Below are positions 23,645 to 31,795 of a DNA stretch of 44,316 nucleotides, in pieces. The DNA is from an uncultured bacterium (GTDB taxonomy: Bacteria > Chloroflexota > Anaerolineae > J036 > Brachytrichaceae), in assembly GCA_903873965.1 (NCBI GenBank), contig CAIQQO010000485.1, positions 1-44,316 of the forward strand. The letters are read 5' to 3'. The notes beneath the pieces were generated by a model. That model worked only from the letters and a program-made list of their open reading frames with translations, ran no database searches and had not been told where the DNA came from. The position numbers and the translations under genes are program-made. The stretch's first letter is position 1. Each line of letters starts with the position of its first letter.

Positions 23645-25189
23645 TTAGCTGCCCACGGCGCTTAATGCCCTTACGATGAGTTGCACACCGCTCTGAATGA
23701 CTGACATGACCGTGTTGGGCACAAGCCCTACAATGATCAGCACAGCACACATAAACACGATCGCCACTTTTTCAAGCACATCCAATCTCGGAAGCTTTTG
23801 CCACTCAGGATTGGTTGGTTCAGTGAAATAGACACGATAAGCTGCGCGCAGCGTCCACGCCGCCGTGATCAAAATGACCAGCACAGCGGCGATGGCAATC
23901 CAGCTGTACCACGAATTGAGCACGCCGGGGAACATCAGGCTGTTGGTCTGTGCCGCGGTCCAAAGACCCATGAAGATTTGTATTTCGGCCAGGAAGCCCG
24001 GCAGACCCGGCATACCCATCGCCGTCAATGCTGCGATGACAAAGCCGACAGCCGCCAAAGGCATAACTTTGACAAATCCATTCAGTTCATCGATGTTGCG
24101 GTTGTGTGCGCGACCATAGACCATGCCGACCAGGGCGAACATCAACCCAGTCATCACGCCGCCGGCAAAGAGTTCCAGCCCGGCGCCATTCAGTCCCTGC
24201 TCGTTCATCGTCGTAATGCCAAGCAACACCAGCCCAAGGTGGCTGACCGATGCAAATCCAACGATGTACTTGAGGTCTTTCTGATTGAATGCAATGAAAC
24301 CGGCATACAACACGTTGCCCAGCGCCAGGAAGACGATGAGGGGAAGGTAGTACTTTGCGGCTTCTGGCATCAGTTGAACACCAAAGCGCAGGGCAGCATA
24401 TGCACCCGTAGCTTTCAACACGCCACCATGTAACATCGAAACCGCCGTAGGCGCCGCAGCATATCCATCGGGCGACCAGTTATGCAACGGCCACAAGCTG
24501 GCCAGCACACCGAACCCGACAAAGATAGCGATGAACCACGGGCGAATCAGTTCCAGTTCCGCTGGCGCCAGTTTGCTCACATTGGACGCCAGCGTAATGA
24601 AATCGAAAGTGCTGCCTGCCTTGAAATAGACTACCAGCAAACCAGTGATTGCTACGAGTGAACCGATGAAGAGATATATCGTCAGCTTCATGGCCGCATA
24701 CTCGCGCCGTGTGCTGCCCCAGCCTGCTATCAACACGTAGACCGGGAAGAGCACCATTTCGTAGAAGATCAGGAACAAGAAGATGTCCAGCGACATGAAC
24801 GCGCCAAACACGCCTGAAACAAGCAATAGCAGAAAACCGAAGTAAGCCTGCGGGCGATCGTTTTCACGCCACGACACAAGCACCGCGCCAACCAGCACGA
24901 TGGCCGTCAGCAACAGCATCGGCGCGCTGAAACCATCGATGGCTACATGATATCCAATGCCAAGCGATGGAATCCAGGTGGATTGCTCGGTAAACTGGAA
25001 CCCACCAAGATCGCGGTTATAACCCGCTAATACAAAGAATGACAGAAGCAAAGCGACCAACGATGACGCCAGTGCGACGGTCTTGATGACTTCGGACTTA
25101 TCTTTCGGCAGGAGTGCAATCACCACCGCGCCAATCACTGGCGAAAGCATGATCAGTGTCAGAACCGGGATTGAGAAAGTGTTCACCAT
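23645..25189 (-). CDS. nuoM: NADH-quinone oxidoreductase subunit M, second copy (divergent type)
   Basis: The 514-residue antiporter-like subunit keeps the TM5 Glu (E144 in IFYEMVLFPVYVLIAGWG). In TM7, however, it reads FVGFGVLASLWPLHNWSPDG: the lysine of the first NuoM (FALKLPIWPFH) is replaced by Leu229. The next helix keeps a Lys (K259 in MLHGGVLKATGAYAALR) and the segment AAAPTAVSMLHGG typical of a distinct NuoM subfamily. The two NuoM copies are therefore old paralogues, not a recent duplication. It lies between NuoM-1 and NuoN. Together they suggest a complex I with one extra antiporter unit, though this one may not pump in the usual way. Confidence 0.9.
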   Translation of the reverse strand: MVNTFSIPVLTLIMLSPVIGAVVIALLPKDKSEVIKTVALASSLVALLLSFFVLAGYNRDLGGFQFTEQSTWIPSLGIGYHVAIDGFSAPMLLLTAIVLVGAVLVSWRENDRPQAYFGFLLLLVSGVFGAFMSLDIFLFLIFYEMVLFPVYVLIAGWGSTRREYAAMKLTIYLFIGSLVAITGLLVVYFKAGSTFDFITLASNVSKLAPAELELIRPWFIAIFVGFGVLASLWPLHNWSPDGYAAAPTAVSMLHGGVLKATGAYAALRFGVQLMPEAAKYYLPLIVFLALGNVLYAGFIAFNQKDLKYIVGFASVSHLGLVLLGITTMNEQGLNGAGLELFAGGVMTGLMFALVGMVYGRAHNRNIDELNGFVKVMPLAAVGFVIAALTAMGMPGLPGFLAEIQIFMGLWTAAQTNSLMFPGVLNSWYSWIAIAAVLVILITAAWTLRAAYRVYFTEPTNPEWQKLPRLDVLEKVAIVFMCAVLIIVGLVPNTVMSVIQSGVQLIVRALSAVGS

Positions 25190-25205
25190 GTCTATTCAGC
25201 CAGCT

Positions 25206-26747
25206 TTATTGGAATAGTCGTACCACGCCGACGTTGATCAGGTTCAAAACAAGCGATGGGAAGATTCCCAGCACCAGCATCGCAATCATCAGCGGCGCTA
25301 CAGCCACGATCTCGGGTATTGAAATATCCGTCAGTGGATGATGATGCCATTCCTCGCCGAGAGGCCCGTGCAACACCTTCTGCAATGCCTTCAGGATATA
25401 GATACCCGTAACGAGCAAGCCCGCCATCGACAATACCGTCAGCAACGTAAATGCCGACCATGAGCCTCGCGTCACCATGAATTCGCTTACAAAGCCAGCC
25501 AGTCCGGGCAATCCGAGCGAACCCATCGAACAGAAGATTAGGATCGCGCCATACTTGGGCATGATGGCCCACAATCCGCCGTACTTGGTAAGGTCTCGGG
25601 TATGAGCGCGTTCATAGACCACGCCGACCAGTGCGAACATGGCCGCGGAGGACAATCCATGTGTCACCATCTGGAACACCGCGCCGCTGGCAGCGAGGTT
25701 GGCATCGATGGGTTGCACGGCTTTCGTGTATGCCAGCGCAGCCGAGGCTACGCCGATGGCCACAAAGCCCATGTGGTTGATAGAGGAATAGGCCACCAGT
25801 TTCTTGAAGTCCGTCTGACCCCACGCAGCAAAAGCGCCTAGCACGATGCTGATAAAGGCCAGCACTGCCAGCACCGGCGCAAACTGTGCCGCCGCATCCG
25901 GAAACAATGGAATTACCAGCCGTATGAAGCCGTAGCCGCCTAGCTTCAACAGGATGCCGGCCAACATCATCGAACCACCTGTTGGCGCTTCGGTGTGTGC
26001 ATCAGGCAGCCACGTATGAAATGGCCAGATGGGTAACTTGAGCGCGAAGGCCAGGCTGAATGCGAAAAACGCGATGCCGCGCCACACACTCGGATCCTGC
26101 ACCAGCAGGTTCACTTGATTCGTGCCTGTAAAAGGCCGTCCCTGCGCCGAGAAAAGATACAACAGGTCGAAGCTCTTCGAAGCCACACCGACAACCTGAA
26201 TCGCCAGCAACATACCAAGGCTGGCTGCCATGGTGTACAGGATGAACTTGAACGATGCGTATTTCTTGTTCAGGCCGCCCCATTGGTTGATCAGGAAGAA
26301 CATCGGCACCAGGCTGGCCTCAAAGAAGACGAAGAACAAGATCAGATCGAGTGAGATGAAGCAGCCAACCACCGCCGCTTCCAGCAGGAAGAAGAGCGCA
26401 AAATAGGCCTTCACACCTTTCTGGATGTTAAGTGACATGAGCATTGACAACGGCGTGAGGAAGGCGCCCAGCACGATCAGCGGAATGCTGATGCCATCCA
26501 CGCCGACGTGATAGCTCGAATTGATCTGTGGGAACCACGGGGACCGTTGTTCAAACTGGAAACCGGCCTGCGCCTGGTTGTAGCCGGCCCAAATGATGAT
26601 GGCCAGAGCGATCGGGATGAGACTGAATACGATCGATCCCCATTTGATCAGGCGGGTTTGCTCAGCGGGCGCCAACAGTACCAGTACCATACCGAGTACC
26701 GGCGCAATCACGAGCAGTGTGAGAATGTTGCTTTGTATAAAATCCAT
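25206..26747 (-). CDS. nuoM: NADH-quinone oxidoreductase subunit M, first copy (canonical type)
   Basis: The 513-residue antiporter-like subunit has the full set of conserved charges. E143 is in FFVFFEASLVPMFFLINQWG, K237 in FALKLPIWPFHTWLPDAHTE and a TM8 Lys in GILLKLGGYGFIRL. FKKLVAYSSINHMGFV is the usual TM10 motif. It transports a proton across the membrane, driven by conformational or electrostatic coupling along the arm. Its ATG is 26 bp after the nuoL stop and it is 16 bp from the second nuoM. Confidence 0.94.
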   Translation of the reverse strand: MDFIQSNILTLLVIAPVLGMVLVLLAPAEQTRLIKWGSIVFSLIPIALAIIIWAGYNQAQAGFQFEQRSPWFPQINSSYHVGVDGISIPLIVLGAFLTPLSMLMSLNIQKGVKAYFALFFLLEAAVVGCFISLDLILFFVFFEASLVPMFFLINQWGGLNKKYASFKFILYTMAASLGMLLAIQVVGVASKSFDLLYLFSAQGRPFTGTNQVNLLVQDPSVWRGIAFFAFSLAFALKLPIWPFHTWLPDAHTEAPTGGSMMLAGILLKLGGYGFIRLVIPLFPDAAAQFAPVLAVLAFISIVLGAFAAWGQTDFKKLVAYSSINHMGFVAIGVASAALAYTKAVQPIDANLAASGAVFQMVTHGLSSAAMFALVGVVYERAHTRDLTKYGGLWAIMPKYGAILIFCSMGSLGLPGLAGFVSEFMVTRGSWSAFTLLTVLSMAGLLVTGIYILKALQKVLHGPLGEEWHHHPLTDISIPEIVAVAPLMIAMLVLGIFPSLVLNLINVGVVRLFQ

Positions 26748-26773
26748 AGTTCAGGTTCTCTGCAATAATCGCC

Positions 26774-28969
26774 TTACTGCGCCACCACCAGGAAAAACAG
26801 CATCAATACGACGGCGGCAATCAGCGCCTGGAGCAGGTAACCCTGCACCTGTCCACTCTGCAATTCACGACCTTCGCGGCCAATGGAACGCACCGTGTTA
26901 CCGATCAGGTCGGAACCGCCCGTGATAACCACACGATCAAATTCCTTGAGCGCCCTGGCAATACCTACGCCCACTTTATAGCCGCCTTCCAATAGCCAGT
27001 CGATAACGCCTTTGTCAACAATGCGTGAATAGTTATCTGCAATTGCCTGCAAGGGTTTGATAAAGATAGCTCGGTACAACTCGTCAAAATACCAGCGGTT
27101 GTGCAGGAAGGTAAACAACCCGCCCATCTTCTCAACCGGATCAGTTTGCCCTGCCTTCAGCGGCTTCTGGCCATAAACCATCCAGCCAAGCCCAAGTCCG
27201 CCCAGCGCCACAACCAGCGAAGTCAGTAGAGGTATAACATTGAAGCCGAAGGCCTCCTCTTTGAACTTCTCAACCTCGACCAGTTGCGTGCCCACAAAGC
27301 CCTTCAACCAGCCTGCCGCCGGGCCAAACAGAGCGCCCAGAATCGGGAAGTCCTTGGGAACATTGGTGAACCCGAAGAAGATGGCAAAGAACGCCAGCAC
27401 GATCAGCGGATAGGTCATCGCCGGCGCAGACTCTGTTGCATGCGCAGCCGCTTCAGTACGGGCTTCGCCAAGGAAGGTCATTGAAATCTGACGAGCAGTA
27501 TAGAACGCTGTCAGCAAGGCTGAGAAGGCCAGCACGATAAACACAATCGTCGAGATAGTGCTGCCAGTGCTCAGGCCGTGGAAGGCGTCAGCCAGGATTT
27601 CGTCCTTGCTCCAGAAACCTGCGGTGATAAACGGGAAGCCAGCCAGCGCCAGACCACCCGCCAGGAATGTGTAGAAGGTGATGGGCATGCGCTTGCGCAG
27701 GCCGCCCATGTTGCGCATGTCCTGCGGGTCAAAGGCAGGCGTTGCAGGCGCATCATGGCCATGCACATCCGCGTCGCCGTGACCATGCTCGTTGCCATGA
27801 GCTTCATGCTCGCTGTGTGCGACATGCTCATGCCCATGCTCCACACCGTGAATGACAGAGCCGGAGCCAAGGAACAACAGCGCCTTGAAGAAAGCGTGTG
27901 AGAGCAGGTGAAATACCGCTGCACCATAGGCCCCTATGCCGATGGCCGCCACCATAAATCCAAGCTGGCTGATGGTGGAGAAAGCCAGCACGCGCTTGAT
28001 GTCATATTGCGCCACTGCGATAGTCGCGCCAAGGAAAGCCGTTATCGCGCCGATCAGCCCTACAATCATAAAGGCTGGCGTATCGCGCCCGCCCACCTGC
28101 AGCAAGGGAAAGAAGCGCAACAGCAGGAAGATACCGGCGCTGACCATAGTGGCAGCATGGATCATCGCACTGACAGGCGTAGGACCTTCCATCGCATCGG
28201 GCAACCACACATGCAGCGGGAATTGCGCACTCTTGCCAACTGTGCCGCCAAAGATAAGAATCGCGATGAGCCCGGCCGCCGAAATGCCCAGCCCTAGCAC
28301 GGCGGGGGCTTCAGCCAGGTGAGTGAGAACTTCCTGGTTGTGCAGAATATCGAAGAAGTTCAGCGTGCCGGTCATCGAATACAGATACACGATGCCGAGA
28401 AGCAGCAGCATATCGCCGACGCGCGTGGTCATGAACGCTTTGACGGCTGCCTTGTATGCGGATGGCTTGCGGTAGAAGAAGCCGATCAATGAGTACGAGC
28501 AGAAGCCCATCAACTCCCAGAACACGAACAGCGACAGCAGGTTGTCCGATACGACCAGACCCATCATAGAACCGCCGAACAGGCTCAGGAACGCGAAGAA
28601 TCGCGTGAAGAGCGGGTCCTTAGCCATATAAGAGGTGCTGTAGATGAAGATGAGCGTGCAGGCCAGCGGCACCATGAACATGAACGTCGCACCGAGAGGA
28701 TCAACGGCCACGCCAATGTTGAAGGTACTGCCCGCAGTGGGGATAAAGCTGTAGGGAACGCCGCGAATCGGATCTTCTCCCAGATTGCCAATCCCGACAG
28801 CATTAAAGAAGACGATGAAGGACAATAAACACGATGTCAGCATCGAGCCTACGGCGATGGCTGCGCTGACCATGCGGTAGCGATTCGTAAAGAGCGCAAT
28901 CACCGCAAACGACAACAGCGGTGGCAGCGGCGCCAGCCAGGTGAGTGTACCGAGTAATTCTCTGCTCAT
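26774..28969 (-). CDS. nuoL: NADH-quinone oxidoreductase subunit L with His-rich insert and extended lateral-helix region
   Basis: At 731 residues it is far longer than the roughly 610 of E. coli NuoL. The conserved Glu (FVFWELMGFCSYSLIGFF), TM7 Lys (GTVGKSAQFPLHVWLPDAME) and PTPVSAMIHAATMVSAG are all present. Two differences explain the length. A His-rich insert at about 374-406 holds 11 His and lies just before QDMRNMGGLRKRMP. The C-terminal part from FDELYRAIFIKP to the end is about 104 residues against roughly 72-80 in standard NuoL. That region forms the lateral helix HL and last membrane helix. It overlaps nuoK by 4 bp (ATGA). Confidence 0.95.
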   Translation of the reverse strand: MSRELLGTLTWLAPLPPLLSFAVIALFTNRYRMVSAAIAVGSMLTSCLLSFIVFFNAVGIGNLGEDPIRGVPYSFIPTAGSTFNIGVAVDPLGATFMFMVPLACTLIFIYSTSYMAKDPLFTRFFAFLSLFGGSMMGLVVSDNLLSLFVFWELMGFCSYSLIGFFYRKPSAYKAAVKAFMTTRVGDMLLLLGIVYLYSMTGTLNFFDILHNQEVLTHLAEAPAVLGLGISAAGLIAILIFGGTVGKSAQFPLHVWLPDAMEGPTPVSAMIHAATMVSAGIFLLLRFFPLLQVGGRDTPAFMIVGLIGAITAFLGATIAVAQYDIKRVLAFSTISQLGFMVAAIGIGAYGAAVFHLLSHAFFKALLFLGSGSVIHGVEHGHEHVAHSEHEAHGNEHGHGDADVHGHDAPATPAFDPQDMRNMGGLRKRMPITFYTFLAGGLALAGFPFITAGFWSKDEILADAFHGLSTGSTISTIVFIVLAFSALLTAFYTARQISMTFLGEARTEAAAHATESAPAMTYPLIVLAFFAIFFGFTNVPKDFPILGALFGPAAGWLKGFVGTQLVEVEKFKEEAFGFNVIPLLTSLVVALGGLGLGWMVYGQKPLKAGQTDPVEKMGGLFTFLHNRWYFDELYRAIFIKPLQAIADNYSRIVDKGVIDWLLEGGYKVGVGIARALKEFDRVVITGGSDLIGNTVRSIGREGRELQSGQVQGYLLQALIAAVVLMLFFLVVAQ

Positions 28970-29283
28970 AGTTTCATTGAATCAATTTTCTCTGGGTCAA
29001 CACTGCGTGTGTTGCGATAGATCGAAATAATCAGCGCCAGACCCACCGCTGCTTCAGCTGCGGCAACGACGAAGATAAACGCCGCAAATGAAAGCCCCGA
29101 AATCGCAGCAGGCGTGATGTAGCGCCAGAAGGCGATCAGATTGATATTGACCGCATTCAGCATCAGCTCAACACACATGATCACGGCAATGGCGTTCTTG
29201 CGCGCCAAGACACCGTATAACCCGATGCAGAACAGTGCAGCGGATACGATCAAATACCAGTAAAGTGGAATTCCATTGATCAT
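28966..29283 (-). CDS. nuoK: NADH-quinone oxidoreductase subunit K
   Basis: The 105-residue, three-helix subunit has the two buried Glu of the family in VIMCVELMLNAVNINLIAFW (first helix pair) and FVVAAAEAAVGLALIISIYR (third helix). Ribosome-binding site AGAGGG lies 8-9 bp before the ATG. It links the E-channel region to NuoN in the membrane arm. It is 15 bp after nuoJ and overlaps nuoL by ATGA. Confidence 0.96.
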   Translation of the reverse strand: MINGIPLYWYLIVSAALFCIGLYGVLARKNAIAVIMCVELMLNAVNINLIAFWRYITPAAISGLSFAAFIFVVAAAEAAVGLALIISIYRNTRSVDPEKIDSMKL

Positions 29284-29298
29284 CGTTCAACCCTCTTA

Positions 29299-29988
29299 TC
29301 AGTGCTTCTCGACGGCAGCTGCGTCGTGTGATTCATGAGCTTCGTTCGTATCCACAAGCGGTAACGTTTCCTGTACCGGCTGATTCATGTCCATATCGGC
29401 ATCGTCAATCGCGGTTTCTGCGGCGGCCTTCTCCGCCTCGCGCCCGCGCAATTCTCGCGCGACCCATATAGCGCCAACCATCGCGACGAGCAACAACACC
29501 CCGGCCAGCAGAAAGGGCACACCATATTGATCCATGCTCACCAGCCCGCTGCCCATGGTTCCCACGAAATTGGACGGCGCCGCCTTGATGGCATCTCCCG
29601 CCATGTCAAAGGGCCAGTTGGCATTGCCAAACTGGTGTCCGCGGATGGTGATGGAGAAAGGACCGAGCAGTATTGCCATTAGCAGAAACAGGAATGCGCC
29701 AACAAACGCAGCTGCCTGCCACTGTGAATTACCGCGTTGCGCCGTGATAACGTCGCGTGTGAGCATGACGGCAAAGATAAACAGAATGGATATGGCGCCG
29801 ATATAAACCAGCACCTGTGCCGCCGCGAAGAAACCGGCATCAAGTAGAACGTAAAACCCGGCAACGCCAAAGAAAGACACCACCAGGAACAGAGCCGCAT
29901 GGAATAGGTTACGCGTGGTGACTACCAGAAAGGCAGAGCCCAGAACCACCAGCGAGATAACAATAAACAGGATCTGCTGCAATGTCAT
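29299..29988 (-). CDS. nuoJ: NADH-quinone oxidoreductase subunit J
   Basis: The 229-residue, five-helix protein starts with FIVISLVVLGSAFLVVTTRN and continues LFLVVSFFGVAGFYVLLDAG, with the Tyr/Gly-rich third helix VYIGAISILFIFAVML that carries the pi-bulge involved in coupling. An acidic, hydrophilic tail of about 50 residues rich in Glu/Asp/His follows the last helix and is longer than in E. coli. It overlaps the nuoH stop by 4 bp (ATGA), so translation is coupled. NuoI, which usually lies between H and J, is absent. Confidence 0.94.
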   Translation of the reverse strand: MTLQQILFIVISLVVLGSAFLVVTTRNLFHAALFLVVSFFGVAGFYVLLDAGFFAAAQVLVYIGAISILFIFAVMLTRDVITAQRGNSQWQAAAFVGAFLFLLMAILLGPFSITIRGHQFGNANWPFDMAGDAIKAAPSNFVGTMGSGLVSMDQYGVPFLLAGVLLLVAMVGAIWVARELRGREAEKAAAETAIDDADMDMNQPVQETLPLVDTNEAHESHDAAAVEKH

Positions 29989-31256
29989 TGAGCCACCACC
30001 TTAGCTGCCGCCGCCTTATTGTGCGCAGCACGTCTATCCAGGTCTTCCGCCTCAGTGAGGCGCAGTTGGCGCGCCTGACGTGACACCATGAGCAGGCCGA
30101 TCAGCAACACAATGACGTTGCTAGTGAACAAGATCATGGCCTGCACCAGCGGGGGCACGGCGATGCCGCCATTCACCTGCGCTGTTACAGGATCAGCCAC
30201 AAACACTTTACCGATGATCATGATCAGGATGACGTTGACGATGGACATCGGCACCAGAAATTTCCAGTTAAAGCTCATTAGTTGGTCGACGCGGACGCGC
30301 GGTAGTGTACCGCGCAACCACATGAGAATGGTGAACACAGCAGCTACTTTGAGCAACAACCACACATAAGGAGGCAGGATCGGGCCGGCGTAGCCACCCA
30401 TGAAAAGGACGGTGAACATGATCGAAACCGCTAGGGCGTTCACATATTCGCCGAGGAAGAAGAGCGCGAACTTCATACCGCTGTACTCGACATGAAAGCC
30501 GGCCACAATCTCGGATTCGGCTTCAAGCAGGTCAAAGGGCGAGCGTCCGGTTTCGGCGATGCCGCTAATCAGGAAGATCAGGGCGGAGAGCGGTACTACC
30601 AGGATAAAGGGAATGCCATTACCGCCATTGCCCAGTGTCTGGCGCTCAATAATGTCGACCAGGCTCATCGAACCCGACAGCATCACTACTGGCAACACAT
30701 TGAGCAACATCGGCACTTCGTAACCGACAAGCTGGGCCACGGTGCGGAAGGCGCCGAGTAAGGAGTACTTGTTGTTGCTGCCCCAGCCGGCCATAAGAAT
30801 GGCCACAGTGCTCCCGGAACCCACTGCAATGACGTAAAACACGCCAATGTTCAGGTTGGTGCCGACAACGCCGGGGGCGAATGGAATCACCGCATAGGTG
30901 AGGAGGGCAAACACCGCGATCACCAGCGGCGCCAGGTTATAGACCCAGCGATCGGCTTCTGCCGGCGTGGTGTCTTCCTTTGTGAACATCTTGATGCCGT
31001 CTGCAATGGGCTGCAACACACCATAAGGGCCGGCCTGGTTGGGACCGATGCGATCCTGAATGCGTGCAACTATCTTGCGTTCAGCGTAAGTAAGACCCAT
31101 GAAGGCCACAGCGCACAAGGCGCAAATAATGAGCGCTGCCACCAGCATAACCACGAAATCGGCAAGCCCGCCGGCGCCCAGGATGCTGGTGATGAGCCCG
31201 GCGAACGCATCGCCGGCGATCTTCAGGATGTTATTGATAACCTCAAAGACTGTCAT
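29985..31256 (-). CDS. nuoH: NADH-quinone oxidoreductase subunit H
   Basis: At 423 residues it has about nine membrane helices and extra residues at both ends compared with roughly 325 in E. coli. The conserved quinone-chamber loops are present: AERKIVARIQDRIGPNQAGP, DLLEAESEIVAGFHVEYSGM and WLRGTLPRVRVDQLM. It forms the base of the quinone tunnel together with NuoB and NuoD, whose genes are not in this window. Ribosome-binding site AGGGAG precedes the ATG at 31256; the nuoA stop lies 9 bp upstream. Confidence 0.96.
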   Translation of the reverse strand: MTVFEVINNILKIAGDAFAGLITSILGAGGLADFVVMLVAALIICALCAVAFMGLTYAERKIVARIQDRIGPNQAGPYGVLQPIADGIKMFTKEDTTPAEADRWVYNLAPLVIAVFALLTYAVIPFAPGVVGTNLNIGVFYVIAVGSGSTVAILMAGWGSNNKYSLLGAFRTVAQLVGYEVPMLLNVLPVVMLSGSMSLVDIIERQTLGNGGNGIPFILVVPLSALIFLISGIAETGRSPFDLLEAESEIVAGFHVEYSGMKFALFFLGEYVNALAVSIMFTVLFMGGYAGPILPPYVWLLLKVAAVFTILMWLRGTLPRVRVDQLMSFNWKFLVPMSIVNVILIMIIGKVFVADPVTAQVNGGIAVPPLVQAMILFTSNVIVLLIGLLMVSRQARQLRLTEAEDLDRRAAHNKAAAAKVVAQ

Positions 31257-31265
31257 TTTCTCTCC

Positions 31266-31622
31266 CTAGTCCCATTGCAAGACGCCCTTGCGCCAGGCAT
31301 ACAGTAATGATCCGAGCAAAGTCAGGACAAACAGGCACACCATGACGATGGCGTACAAAGGAAGCGAATTGTAGGCAACGGCAAATGGAAAAAGAAAAAC
31401 GCCGCCGACATCAAAAAGCACGAAGATCAGAGCGAAAATATAATACTGCACACGGAATTGCACCCATGCATCGCCCACGGTCTCCATACCGCACTCATAG
31501 GTCTCAAGCTTGGCTTTGCTTGGCTTCTTAGGCCGCAGAAGCGCAGCGCCCAGAAGCGCTACACCCATCAGCAAGACGGCAGCCAGCATCATTACGGCAA
31601 CAAAGGCAAAATCGGTTCTCAT
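31266..31622 (-). CDS. nuoA: NADH-quinone oxidoreductase subunit A
   Basis: The ATG at 31622 (MRTDFAFVAVMM, 118 residues) is chosen because AAGGTGG stands about 6 bp upstream; the frame also has GTGs to 31631. Three membrane helices and the conserved loop ETYECGMETVGDAWVQFRVQ identify NuoA; the loop with its Cys shapes the quinone chamber. DVGGVFLFPFAVAY is the second family motif. It is the first gene of the operon behind a good sigma-70-type promoter, and is followed directly by nuoH instead of nuoB. Confidence 0.95.
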   Translation of the reverse strand: MRTDFAFVAVMMLAAVLLMGVALLGAALLRPKKPSKAKLETYECGMETVGDAWVQFRVQYYIFALIFVLFDVGGVFLFPFAVAYNSLPLYAIVMVCLFVLTLLGSLLYAWRKGVLQWD

Positions 31623-31715
31623 CACTACCACCTTGATCCAGCCCCTGTTTGCACGCGCGATATTTCGCCTCGCGTTTACATGGGGCTATTTGCGACAGAC
31701 TTCACAAACAGGCGG

Positions 31716-31744
31716 ATTATACTGGATGCATCTACCCCGTGCAA
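31716..31744 (-). promoter_or_regulatory. sigma-70-type promoter of the nuo-atp operon
   Basis: On the minus strand TTGCAC (31744-31739) and a perfect TATAAT (31721-31716) are separated by exactly 17 bp. Transcription would start near 31709, giving a leader of about 85 nt before the nuoA ATG. No other promoter this good was seen inside the nuo-atp run. Confidence 0.75.
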
Positions 31745-31795
31745 GGAAGCTATGGCACCAAAATCCAGGCGTGTTATGAATTGGCTGAATCGTAC

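Noticed and set aside
23625-23750. Cys/His-rich N-terminal extension of nuoN (for example CCADHCRACAQHGH)
   Set aside because: It is out-of-frame translation of the 3' end of nuoM; the NuoN sequence starts at ATG 23624.
27284-28322. Open frames on the plus strand opposite nuoL, some 100-130 codons long
   Set aside because: They are antisense shadows of a GC-rich membrane gene, low in hydrophobic pattern and without ribosome-binding sites.
19248-31622. Membrane-only nuo set as an Mrp antiporter or membrane-bound hydrogenase
   Set aside because: NuoA, J, K and H with their complex I motifs (for example ETYECGMETVGDAW of NuoA) are all present, which Mrp and most hydrogenases lack.
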